Source: Prevotellaceae bacterium UBA1786 (lineage in GTDB: Bacteria; Bacteroidota; Bacteroidia; Bacteroidales; Bacteroidaceae). Taken from it: 6,218 nucleotides of DNA. The position numbers and the translations under genes were made by a program. This document shows, in pieces, positions 1 to 5,835 of the stretch. Positions within the stretch are counted from its first letter, which is position 1; each line of letters starts with the position of its first letter. The stretch spans positions 8,331 through 14,548 of the forward strand of contig DCGE01000127.1 in the NCBI GenBank assembly GCA_002314525.1, written 5' to 3'. The notes beneath the pieces were generated by a model. The model did not search any database and had not been told where the DNA came from. It worked only from the letters and a program-made list of their open reading frames with translations.

Positions 1-51
1 GACGGTTTTAGGCGAAAAATATGAGATGATAATATAAAATTATTGAAAGTT

Positions 52-633
52 ATGAAAAAAGGAACTATTGTATTGATTGCCGTAGTGGCATTGTTGGTAA
101 TTTGGGGTATCAGGGGATACAACCAGCTGGTATCAAGTGAAGAAACCGTATCGCAGGCGTGGTCGAATGTGGAGACTCAGTATCAGCGTCGCTCAGACCT
201 GATTCCTAATCTCGTGAATACCGTGAAGGGTTATGCAAAGCATGAGGAAGGAACTCTGATGGAAGTTACTGAAGCCCGCACGAATGCCACGAGTATCAAG
301 ATTGATCCAACCAACATCACGGAAGAGGAACTGCAGAAGTTCCAGAAGGCTCAGAGTGAGGTGGGGAGTGCCCTCGGAAGACTGATTGCAGTGGCTGAGA
401 GTTATCCGGACCTGAAAGCAAACCAGAACTTCTCAGAATTGCAGGCTCAGTTGGAAGGTACAGAAAACCGCATCCAGAAAAGCTGTCAGGAATTCAACGA
501 TGTAGTGAAGGACTACAATGTGAATGTACGTCGTTTTCCGAATAGCATCCTTGCTGGTTTGTTTGGTTTTGAAACAAAGGCAAACTTCAAGGCAGAGGAA
601 GGAAGCGAGAAAGCACCAAGTGTGGAGTTTTAG
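52..633 (+). CDS. lemA: LemA family membrane-anchored protein
   Basis: The product is a 193-residue LemA family protein. Residues 4-19 form one hydrophobic membrane segment after a short MKKG start, and the rest is a mostly helical, Gln/Glu-rich domain. Family signatures visible are QRRSDLIPNLV (45-55) and the C-terminal block EFNDVVKDYNVNVRRFP (147-163). Length and domain layout match complete LemA proteins. LemA has no settled enzymatic role; it is a membrane protein with a long helical domain, and its exact function and topology remain uncertain. I chose the ATG at 52 over an in-frame TTG at 43, because MKKGTIVLIA is a normal LemA beginning and the TTG adds only three residues. No Shine-Dalgarno sequence is seen, only AT-rich DNA upstream. 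The gene converges on nth, with 42 nt between the stop codons. Confidence 0.93.
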   Translation: MKKGTIVLIAVVALLVIWGIRGYNQLVSSEETVSQAWSNVETQYQRRSDLIPNLVNTVKGYAKHEEGTLMEVTEARTNATSIKIDPTNITEEELQKFQKAQSEVGSALGRLIAVAESYPDLKANQNFSELQAQLEGTENRIQKSCQEFNDVVKDYNVNVRRFPNSILAGLFGFETKANFKAEEGSEKAPSVEF

Positions 634-684
634 GCGACTGAAGTCGCAGTTAGGAGTGGGGCTCCTTCGGAGCAGTTAGGAGTG
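634..684. repeat. Two small hairpins and a duplicated 13-bp sequence between lemA and nth
   Basis: The 13-bp sequence GCAGTTAGGAGTG occurs at 646-658 and again at 672-684. Each copy is preceded by a compact perfect hairpin: GCGAC-TGAA-GTCGC at 634-647 (with an inner T/A pair possible) and GCTCC-TTC-GGAGC at 661-673. The unit is therefore hairpin plus tag, present twice. The second tag runs into the 3' end of nth and supplies its TAA stop (676-678, read on the minus strand) and last two codons. The position between two convergent genes suggests a bidirectional 3'-end structure, but no strong T-tract follows either hairpin, so a classical intrinsic terminator is not supported. It could instead be a dispersed intergenic repeat. 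Confidence 0.6.
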
Positions 685-1317
685 TTTGGCTCTGTAGGTG
701 CAGAAAGAACTGATTCCGCATTTCTCACATTGTGGGTTGCGGGCCGTACATACATATCTGCCGTGAAGGATCAGCCAGTGGTGAGCCAATGGAATGATGT
801 CGGCCGGCAGATATTTTGTGAGTTCCTTCTCGACGGAGAGTGGGGTGGTGCATCGCTGAGGAACAAGACCGATGCGGTGGCTTACACGGAACACATGAGT
901 GTCAACAGCCATTGCCGACTTTCCGAATACAACAGACTGAATGACGTTTGCCGTCTTCCGGCCTACACCGGGAAGACGTGTGAGTTCTTCAAGCGTATCA
1001 GGCACTTCTCCTCCGAACTCGCTGAGAAGCATCTGCGACATTCCTGAGAGGTGTCGGGCCTTGTTGTTGGGATAGCTGACAGAACGGATCAGTTCATAAA
1101 TCTCTTCCACGGTTGCCTTTGACATTTCGGAAGCGGTAGGGAAAGCTTCGAAAAGAGCAGGTGTGATCATGTTGACCCGTTTGTCGGTGCACTGTGCTGA
1201 TAGGATCACAGCAACGAGAAGTTGGAACGGATTATCGAAAATCAGTTCTGTGTGAGCATCGGGCATTTCCTTCTGAAAGTGCTCAATGAAGTTGGAATAG
1301 AGCAGTTTTTTTGTCAT
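676..1317 (-). CDS. nth: Endonuclease III (DNA glycosylase/AP lyase)
   Basis: The 213-residue product is a base-excision repair enzyme that removes oxidised pyrimidines and cleaves the DNA backbone at the resulting abasic site. The helix-hairpin-helix and catalytic segment is LPGVGRKTANVI (115-126) with the Schiff-base lysine at K121, followed by AVDTHVFRV (137-145) with the catalytic aspartate D139. The C-terminus has the [4Fe-4S] ligand pattern C-X6-C-X2-C-X5-C at C190, C197, C200 and C206. HHWLILHGRYVC (179-190) is also typical. From memory, the protein aligns end to end with E. coli Nth (K120/D138), which supports the ATG at 1317. It is transcribed away from rpoD and towards lemA. A TAnnTTTG box lies only 7 nt upstream of the start, suggesting a very short leader. 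No key residue is missing. Confidence 0.96.
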   Translation of the reverse strand: MTKKLLYSNFIEHFQKEMPDAHTELIFDNPFQLLVAVILSAQCTDKRVNMITPALFEAFPTASEMSKATVEEIYELIRSVSYPNNKARHLSGMSQMLLSEFGGEVPDTLEELTRLPGVGRKTANVIQSVVFGKSAMAVDTHVFRVSHRIGLVPQRCTTPLSVEKELTKYLPADIIPLAHHWLILHGRYVCTARNPQCEKCGISSFCTYRAKHS

Positions 1318-1324
1318 TGGAGTG

Positions 1325-1332
1325 CAAAATTA
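1325..1332 (-). promoter_or_regulatory. Probable -7 promoter box of nth
   Basis: On the minus strand the sequence TAATTTTG matches the Bacteroidota -7 consensus TAnnTTTG exactly. It ends 7 nt before the nth ATG, so transcription would begin only a few bases upstream of the start codon. No clear TTTG -33 box is seen at the usual spacing; the nearest candidate is a TTTC with a longer spacer (24 nt). The AT-rich setting makes a chance match possible. Confidence 0.45.
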
Positions 1333-1376
1333 AGTATTTTTTCGATATAAATAACCGAAAAGAGATATTTTTTTCG

Positions 1377-1384
1377 TAATTTTG
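1377..1384 (+). promoter_or_regulatory. Probable -7 promoter box of rpoD
   Basis: TAATTTTG matches the Bacteroidota -7 consensus TAnnTTTG and is followed by GCGCC, where transcription would start at about 1388-1391. This predicts an rpoD leader of about 100 nt containing the inverted repeat and the leader ORF. No convincing TTTG -33 box is present 19-21 bp upstream. The element sits in the divergent nth/rpoD region, about 45 bp from the opposing nth box. Confidence 0.5.
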
Positions 1385-1402
1385 CGCCGTAATATGTATA
1401 TT

Positions 1403-1484
1403 AAAGGTGAGTTCTATAATTCACCGAAGTGATAATTAATAAAAAAACATGGGTGATATAAATGAATTTATAGAACCCACCTTT
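1403..1484 (+). promoter_or_regulatory. Structured leader of rpoD: long inverted repeat with alternative hairpins
   Basis: The left arm (1403-1423) pairs with the right arm (1463-1484) over 20 base pairs, interrupted by one A.C mismatch (1410/1477) and one bulged T (1467). Parts of both arms can instead fold locally. GGTGA (1406-1410) can pair with TCACC (1421-1425). TCAC (1421-1424) can pair with GTGA (1429-1432) around a CGAA loop. TGGGT (1450-1454) can pair with ACCCA (1475-1479) enclosing a second 5-bp stem (1458-1462 / 1467-1471). TCACC can also pair with GGTGA at 1452-1456. The right arm ends in a run of five T (1482-1486) just before the rpoD start, so an attenuator or a start-occluding structure is possible. 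That these structures regulate rpoD is inference. Confidence 0.5.
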
Positions 1485-1490
1485 TTGTGA
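1449..1490 (+). CDS. Possible 13-codon leader ORF coupled to rpoD
   Basis: An ATG at 1449 opens a short frame encoding [13 protein letters not shown]. Its TGA stop (1488-1490) overlaps the rpoD ATG (1490-1492) as TGATG. The ATG follows an A-rich run (ATTAATAAAAAAAC), the kind of context that favours initiation in Bacteroidota. The rpoD ATG follows a pyrimidine- and T-rich stretch inside the right arm of the inverted repeat, a poor context. This suggests ribosomes could reach rpoD by finishing the leader ORF and reinitiating. The ORF is very short and could be accidental; translation is not shown by sequence alone. Confidence 0.35.
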   Translation: MGDINEFIEPTFL

Positions 1491-2359
1491 TGAGACAGTT
1501 AAAAATTACCAAGAGTATCACGAACCGTGAGTCTGCTTCGCTGGATAAGTATCTGCAGGAAATCGGTCGTGAGGAGTTGATTTCTGTAGAGGAAGAAGTG
1601 GAACTTGCAGCCAAGATCCGCAAAGGCGGCGTTGAGGCCCGCAGGGCATTGGAAAAACTTACAAAAGCCAATCTGAGATTCGTCGTATCAGTTGCAAAGC
1701 AGTATCAGAATCAGGGACTGAGTCTGCCGGACCTTATCAACGAAGGCAATCTGGGACTTATAAAGGCTGCTGAGAAATTTGATGAAACACGTGGCTTCAA
1801 GTTTATCAGTTATGCGGTATGGTGGATTCGTCAGTCTATTCTGCAGGCTCTTGCAGAACAGTCACGAATAGTACGTCTGCCACTCAATCAGGTTGGTTCA
1901 CTCAATAAGATAGGTAAGGCCCTTGCAAAATTCGAACAGGAGAACGAACGTCGTCCTTCTGCAGACGAGATAGCTCACGAACTGGGTATTCCTGTTGACA
2001 AGATCGCTGATACAATGAAAGTTCAGGGACGTCATATCAGTGTCGATGCACCTTTCGTAGAAGGTGAGGACAACAGCCTGCTTGACGTGCTTGTGAACGA
2101 TGACTCTCCTATGGCTGACAAGGGTTTGGTCAACGAGTCACTTGCCAAGGAAATAGACAGGGCACTTGATACTCTCACTCCAAGAGAGAAAGATATCATC
2201 AAGATGTTCTTCGGAATAGGTGGTCCTGAACGTACTCTTGAGGAGATCGGTGACAGGTTCAACCTTACACGCGAACGTGTGCGCCAGATTAAGGAAAAGG
2301 CGATAAGAAGACTCAGAGGCAGTACAAGAAGTAAACTTCTCAAAACATATTTGGGATAA
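1490..2359 (+). CDS. rpoD: Primary RNA polymerase sigma factor (sigma-70, short Bacteroidota form)
   Basis: The 289-residue product is the housekeeping sigma factor that directs RNA polymerase to TAnnTTTG-type promoters. It has the N-terminal sequence typical of Bacteroidota Rpo[20 protein letters not shown]. Region 1.2 lies around 15-50 and region 2 at about 58-128, including [18 protein letters not shown] (81-98) and the -10-recognition and melting helix [16 protein letters not shown] (102-117). Region 3 spans about 135-215. Region 4 has [14 protein letters not shown] (230-243) and the -35 helix-turn-helix [18 protein letters not shown] (250-267). Region 1.1 and the long non-conserved insert of proteobacterial sigma-70 are absent, as is normal for this phylum. 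I chose the ATG at 1490 over the in-frame GTG at 1487, because the family starts MRQLK. Its start overlaps a possible leader-ORF stop. The next gene begins 7 nt after its stop, suggesting cotranscription. Confidence 0.96.
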   Translation: MRQLKITKSITNRESASLDKYLQEIGREELISVEEEVELAAKIRKGGVEARRALEKLTKANLRFVVSVAKQYQNQGLSLPDLINEGNLGLIKAAEKFDETRGFKFISYAVWWIRQSILQALAEQSRIVRLPLNQVGSLNKIGKALAKFEQENERRPSADEIAHELGIPVDKIADTMKVQGRHISVDAPFVEGEDNSLLDVLVNDDSPMADKGLVNESLAKEIDRALDTLTPREKDIIKMFFGIGGPERTLEEIGDRFNLTRERVRQIKEKAIRRLRGSTRSKLLKTYLG

Positions 2360-2366
2360 TAAGTCT

Positions 2367-2870
2367 ATGAAGAGATATTTGATTACAGCCCTTCTATGTC
2401 TTTTTGCCTTGACGTCGTATTGTCAGACTGCACAGACTGATAAGCCTTCAGGAGAAAAAACCGAGAAGCCAAAGGCAAAGAAGGAAAAGAAGCAGAAGAC
2501 ATCGAAAATCCGTGCTCCGAAATCCGACTCGCATATAAAAGAAACGATATATCTGTTCGGATTTTCCACTCAGATAGGTGATTCGCTTTATTATATCACA
2601 AGCATTGCCAAACTCGATAGTGTGGATATGACGAAGAAGACTCGTTTCCTGTCTTTCAGAGATTCATACAGCTATCAGATGCGCGTATATGTGGAAGGTG
2701 TCCTGAAACAGAAGAGTCAGACTGCCGCAATTTTCTTTGATACGAAACAGAAGCGCATCCAGAAAATGTATGATAAGATGATTACCAGATATCTGAATGC
2801 AGACGGAGTGAAACTGATCACAATAAATCCAGATGAATTCACTTTTACATCCGTAGAATCTGGGATGTAG
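2367..2870 (+). CDS. Exported protein of unknown function
   Basis: I do not recognise a named family for this 167-residue protein. It begins with a signal peptide (MKRYLITALLCLFALTSYC, 1-19). Cleavage before Q20 would fit the common Bacteroidota pattern of a mature protein starting with Gln. C19 could alternatively be read as a lipidation site, but TSYC is a poor lipobox. A charged Lys/Glu-rich linker (about 26-52, with runs such as KAKKEKKQK) leads into a folded mixed alpha/beta domain (about 58-165). That domain contains IYLFGFSTQIGDSLYYITSI (61-80) and, later, a Lys-rich helical part. No catalytic motif is seen. The protein probably sits in the periplasm. It follows rpoD by 7 nt and precedes the C11 protease gene by 19 nt, so it is likely in the same transcript. 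Its base use resembles its neighbours. Confidence 0.8.
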   Translation: MKRYLITALLCLFALTSYCQTAQTDKPSGEKTEKPKAKKEKKQKTSKIRAPKSDSHIKETIYLFGFSTQIGDSLYYITSIAKLDSVDMTKKTRFLSFRDSYSYQMRVYVEGVLKQKSQTAAIFFDTKQKRIQKMYDKMITRYLNADGVKLITINPDEFTFTSVESGM

Positions 2871-2889
2871 ATGGTTTTATCAAAAATGT

Positions 2890-4146
2890 ATGAATAAGAA
2901 CAGACTCAAGATGTTTCTCCTTACAGTCACCATGCTTGTGGTGGCTGTATTGGCATATTCATGTGATGACGATGATGAGGTGGCGCCTCCGGTGGAGAAG
3001 ATCAATAGACGTTCGGTGCTAGTATTTATGGTTGCCGAAAACAGTCTGTATTCATTTGTGAACGGAGTCAGTTCATATACCGGTGACCTGACAGAAATGC
3101 TTCAGGGATGCAAGAATATTCCTGACAGCTGTGAACTGGTGGTTTATGTCGATGACCTGAAGAATCCGAGGATTTACGTCATTGACAATAAGACTACCGC
3201 ACGTCGTGCCAACGAGTTGAAACCGGAACTGGAATATGATGATGACGGCAATTCGGCTTCGCCTGAGGTGTTGAACCAAACATTGAAATATATGTACACG
3301 AAACACAAGGCAAAGTCGTACGGATTGGTGATGTGGTCGCATGGCAGCGGATGGATAGAAGGAATGTATGATAGTGGTGTGCGTGAGAGGAACGGAAAGA
3401 AGACATCTTTCGGAATTGACAATCTTAAGAATCTTGCAATAGATGAGGGACCGTCGATGGAGATCAGCGATATGGCAAAGGTCCTGGAACAATATGACAA
3501 TCTCAATTTCGTACTTTTCGATGCTTGTTTCATGCAGTGCATAGAATGTCTCTATACACTTAGAAATTCGGCTGACTATATCATCGGCTCGTCAGCTGAA
3601 ATACCTGGGTTGGGTGCACCGTATGACAGGATAATGGCTTCAATGTTTGCTGAGCCTTTTGTGGCAGGCGATATTGCAAGGATATACTACGACTACTACC
3701 AGAACGAAGACAAGGAGTATAATGGAGTACTGCTGTCGGTTGTCGATACAAAGCAGTTGGATAATTTTGCAAAGGCTACGAAAGAAGCGATAGGAGATAT
3801 TGACCTGCGGAACGGGAAGTATGTCGGTGTGATGCGGTATTTCCCTTATGACAATTGGTATCAAAGTGTTAGTTTCCCGGACTTCTATGATATGAAGGGG
3901 ATAATGATGAGTAATCTGCCTGCTGACAGATATGAGAATTGGCTGAAGGCGCTGGATGAGATCACTGTTGCGAAATATGCTACAAAAACGTGGTATTCGT
4001 ATTATTACCATGGGTATGTTGTAGTGGATTCCACTCAGTACAGTGGAATATCCATGTACGTACCGCTTCAGAAATATATTGATCATGATGATGCTTTTAC
4101 CAGTGGGTATTATAAGACAGACTGGTACAAGGCACTGACAAATTGA
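2890..4146 (+). CDS. Clostripain-family (C11) cysteine peptidase lipoprotein
   Basis: The 418-residue product is a C11 peptidase, a caspase-fold family that typically cleaves after Arg or Lys. Residues 1-24 form a lipoprotein signal peptide ending AYSC, with C25 as the likely lipidation site; the -2 Tyr is a loose lipobox match. DDDDE (26-30) follows directly and resembles the acidic export signal of Bacteroidota surface lipoproteins, so the enzyme is probably on the cell surface. The core starts at RSVLVFMVAENSLYSF (41-56). SASPEVLNQTLKYM (122-135) and YGLVMWSHGSGW (144-155) lead to the catalytic His151. FDACFMQCIECLY (210-222) carries the catalytic Cys213. The usual DACLMG motif reads DACFMQ here, a mild change beside the active site. 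C11 enzymes are often self-activated by cleavage; no site can be assigned confidently. The length fits a whole protein. It is followed after 20 nt by the kinase-like gene. Confidence 0.9.
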   Translation: MNKNRLKMFLLTVTMLVVAVLAYSCDDDDEVAPPVEKINRRSVLVFMVAENSLYSFVNGVSSYTGDLTEMLQGCKNIPDSCELVVYVDDLKNPRIYVIDNKTTARRANELKPELEYDDDGNSASPEVLNQTLKYMYTKHKAKSYGLVMWSHGSGWIEGMYDSGVRERNGKKTSFGIDNLKNLAIDEGPSMEISDMAKVLEQYDNLNFVLFDACFMQCIECLYTLRNSADYIIGSSAEIPGLGAPYDRIMASMFAEPFVAGDIARIYYDYYQNEDKEYNGVLLSVVDTKQLDNFAKATKEAIGDIDLRNGKYVGVMRYFPYDNWYQSVSFPDFYDMKGIMMSNLPADRYENWLKALDEITVAKYATKTWYSYYYHGYVVVDSTQYSGISMYVPLQKYIDHDDAFTSGYYKTDWYKALTN

Positions 4147-4166
4147 TGACTGATTTTTGAATAATC

Positions 4167-5057
4167 GTGAGCAAGGAACGATATTATAAGGTAGGACGTC
4201 TGACATACAGGATTGTGTTTGATGACGAGACCAACGATGATACTCTCATACCATCTTCCGAACCGTTCAAGGTCGATGGAGGTGGTGATGATCTGTTATT
4301 CACGCTCACTGTCAATGATGCATGGAAACCTGAGAAGAAGGGTGATGAGATAGGACAGTTCGACTGTGGCGGAAACAATCATGGCGTTTATATCCTTGAG
4401 GATGGCTCGTATCAGATATTGGTGAGCGATTTCCATGGGAGACAGTGCTGTCTGTTGCAGGCCAACTCTGATTTCAGCGAGGGAAAAGTGACATTGCGTG
4501 GTGACCCCGTGATGAGGAGTTTTGGACTCAATAACTCGCTGATGATGATGTATGCCTTTGCCGGCGCTTCTCGTGATACAGTCCTCATGCATGCATCAGT
4601 TATCAGGAAGGACAGGGTGGGTTACTTGTTCCTCGGAGTGAGTGGAACAGGCAAGAGTACACATACAGCCAATTGGCTCAGATATATTGGTGGGACAGAC
4701 CTGATAAATGACGATAATCCGGTGGTGCGCTATATTGATGGCAAGACATTCGTGTTCGGTTCACCATGGAGTGGCAAGACTCCTTGCTACAGGAATACTG
4801 AAGCTCCGGTTGGTGGTTTTGTCCAGTTGGAGCAGGCTCCGTTCAACAAGATCCGTCCGATGACAACCCTTGAGGCTTTTGCTTCATTGCTCCCTTCATG
4901 TTCCGTCATGAAATGGGACAAGAGGGTCTATACAGGTGCCTGCGATACTATCAGTCATATTCTTGAATCTACACAGACATATTTCCTCCAGAACCTCCCC
5001 GATAGAGAAGCTGTCAGGATGAGTTATGAGACGATGTCTGGAAAATTGTTGGCGTGA
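4167..5057 (+). CDS. HPr kinase/PEP carboxykinase-like P-loop protein
   Basis: The 296-residue protein has an N-terminal beta-rich region of unknown role (about 1-120), then an HprK-like kinase core. MHASVI (141-146) corresponds to the conserved His-containing strand of HPr kinases. The Walker A loop is GVSGTGKST (157-165, with K163 binding phosphate). LINDDNPVV (179-187) matches the HprK LVADDxV segment and contributes the acidic residues D182/D183. FGSPWSGKTP (197-206) follows, as in peptide-modifying HprK relatives. The HPr-specific regulatory features of true HprK are not evident, and small HprK homologues in lasso-peptide clusters phosphorylate a peptide Ser. Its position before a peptidase and a PqqD-like gene fits such a role, but the substrate is unknown. 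The start is GTG at 4167; an in-frame stop lies 6 nt upstream (4158-4160) and there is no earlier ATG. Its TGA overlaps the next ATG (TGATG). Confidence 0.82.
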   Translation: MSKERYYKVGRLTYRIVFDDETNDDTLIPSSEPFKVDGGGDDLLFTLTVNDAWKPEKKGDEIGQFDCGGNNHGVYILEDGSYQILVSDFHGRQCCLLQANSDFSEGKVTLRGDPVMRSFGLNNSLMMMYAFAGASRDTVLMHASVIRKDRVGYLFLGVSGTGKSTHTANWLRYIGGTDLINDDNPVVRYIDGKTFVFGSPWSGKTPCYRNTEAPVGGFVQLEQAPFNKIRPMTTLEAFASLLPSCSVMKWDKRVYTGACDTISHILESTQTYFLQNLPDREAVRMSYETMSGKLLA

Positions 5058-5548
5058 TGATTGCTCCTTCTGTCGTTGAACTGGAAAATGAGGTCTTTCT
5101 GCCTTATGTGTGTGAACTCGTGAACGAAGGCCACACCGTCTCAATCCGAGCAAGGGGATACAGCATGCGACCCTTCATAGAGCATGACAGAGACGACGTG
5201 GTGCTGGGGAAGACTGACACATATAAAGTCGGAGATGTCGCCTTGGCAGAAGTATCGACGGGTCACTTTATCCTTCATCGTATTGATGCTATGAAAGATG
5301 GCAAGGTGCGTTTGAGAGGAGACGGCAATTATCCTGGAGTGGAATACTGCAGAATCAGTGATCTGAGGGCTGTCATGGTGCAGGTCATCAGAAAAGGACG
5401 GACTTGGAATGCCGACGGGAAAGTGTGGAGGTGCTATTCGAGACTGTGGGTGAAGTGTCTGCCTGTCAGACGATACCTGCTCGCTCTTTATAAATTGCTA
5501 TGGCTCCACCAACTTCCGGCAAGAATTACTAAATTGTTCACAAAATAA
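5057..5548 (+). CDS. S24/S26 peptidase-like protein (signal peptidase fold)
   Basis: The 163-residue protein carries the signal-peptidase serine motif RGYSMRPFI (33-41), with S36 in the G-x-S-M-x-P context. The second motif is FILHRID (71-77), where His74 stands at the position of the catalytic Lys in bacterial signal peptidase I. A His there is characteristic of the archaeal/ER (S26B) branch. RGDGNYPG (87-94) supplies a conserved Asp (D89). The N-terminus has no membrane anchor, unlike ordinary signal peptidases. The C-terminal 45 residues are basic and moderately hydrophobic (RRYLLALYKLLWLHQL, 138-153) and could associate with the membrane. It may cleave a leader peptide, possibly from a peptide handled by the neighbouring kinase and PqqD-like proteins; this is inference. 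The ATG at 5057 overlaps the kinase stop, so it is preferred to the GTG at 5054 and implies translational coupling. Confidence 0.82.
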   Translation: MIAPSVVELENEVFLPYVCELVNEGHTVSIRARGYSMRPFIEHDRDDVVLGKTDTYKVGDVALAEVSTGHFILHRIDAMKDGKVRLRGDGNYPGVEYCRISDLRAVMVQVIRKGRTWNADGKVWRCYSRLWVKCLPVRRYLLALYKLLWLHQLPARITKLFTK

Positions 5549-5568
5549 CATCAAAAAACTGAATAACG

Positions 5569-5835
5569 ATGAAAATCAAACCAGGTTTTGAACTTCGTAA
5601 AATATGTGGTGAGAATATTCTGATTTCACATGGTAGGGAGAATATAAATTTCACAAAGGTCATCAGTCTGAACGAGACTGCGGCTTTCGTGTGGAACAGC
5701 GTGTTTGGCAAGGACTTCACTCTAGAAGATATGTGCAGTGCTCTGATTGGCGAGTATGAAGTTGACGAGCAGACAGCTATGAAGGATTGTGAGGAACTTC
5801 TTAAGAGTTGGATTGAAATAGGTTTTATCGAGTAA
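5569..5835 (+). CDS. PqqD-like peptide-binding protein (RiPP recognition element)
   Basis: The 88-residue protein matches the small PqqD/RRE fold: three beta-strands followed by helices. The clearest family block is ISLNETAAFVWNSVFG (32-47), matching the LNETAAxVW motif of PqqD relatives. It continues with FTLEDMCSALIGEYEVDEQTA (50-70) and ends in a helix, ELLKSWIEIGFIE (76-88). Proteins of this family bind the leader of a precursor peptide and present it to modifying enzymes. The gene follows the S26-like peptidase by 20 nt, in an A-rich gap suited to initiation, and its TAA stop overlaps the next ATG (TAATG). That clustering supports a peptide-processing role, but no precursor gene is in the window. 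The exact pathway is unknown, and the similarity is judged from motif and length only. Confidence 0.82.
   Translation: MKIKPGFELRKICGENILISHGRENINFTKVISLNETAAFVWNSVFGKDFTLEDMCSALIGEYEVDEQTAMKDCEELLKSWIEIGFIE

Noticed and set aside
1..51. End of an upstream gene or a lemA promoter
   Set aside because: All three plus-strand frames close within about 40 bases, so no upstream gene can be assigned, and no TAnnTTTG box is present.
682..1047. 121-codon plus-strand open frame opposite nth
   Set aside because: It lies wholly inside nth, which has clear catalytic and iron-sulfur motifs; the plus-strand translation shows no recognisable domain.
1450..1486. Rho-independent terminator before rpoD
   Set aside because: The hairpin plus T5 resembles one, but a constitutive terminator directly before the rpoD start makes no sense unless conditional; it is treated as part of the leader structure instead.
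2032..2343. 103-codon minus-strand open frame inside rpoD
   Set aside because: It is antisense to the conserved sigma regions 3 and 4 and its Ser/Leu/Arg-rich translation looks like a shadow.
2968..2985. GATGATGA-type microsatellite as a phase-variable tract
   Set aside because: It encodes the acidic run after the lipidated Cys and contains an imperfect unit (GAC), so simple slipped-strand variation is not supported.
3640..4206. 188-codon minus-strand open frame opposite the C11 protease gene
   Set aside because: It is antisense to a well-supported gene, and its translation has low-complexity Ile/Val/Tyr-rich stretches with no domain.
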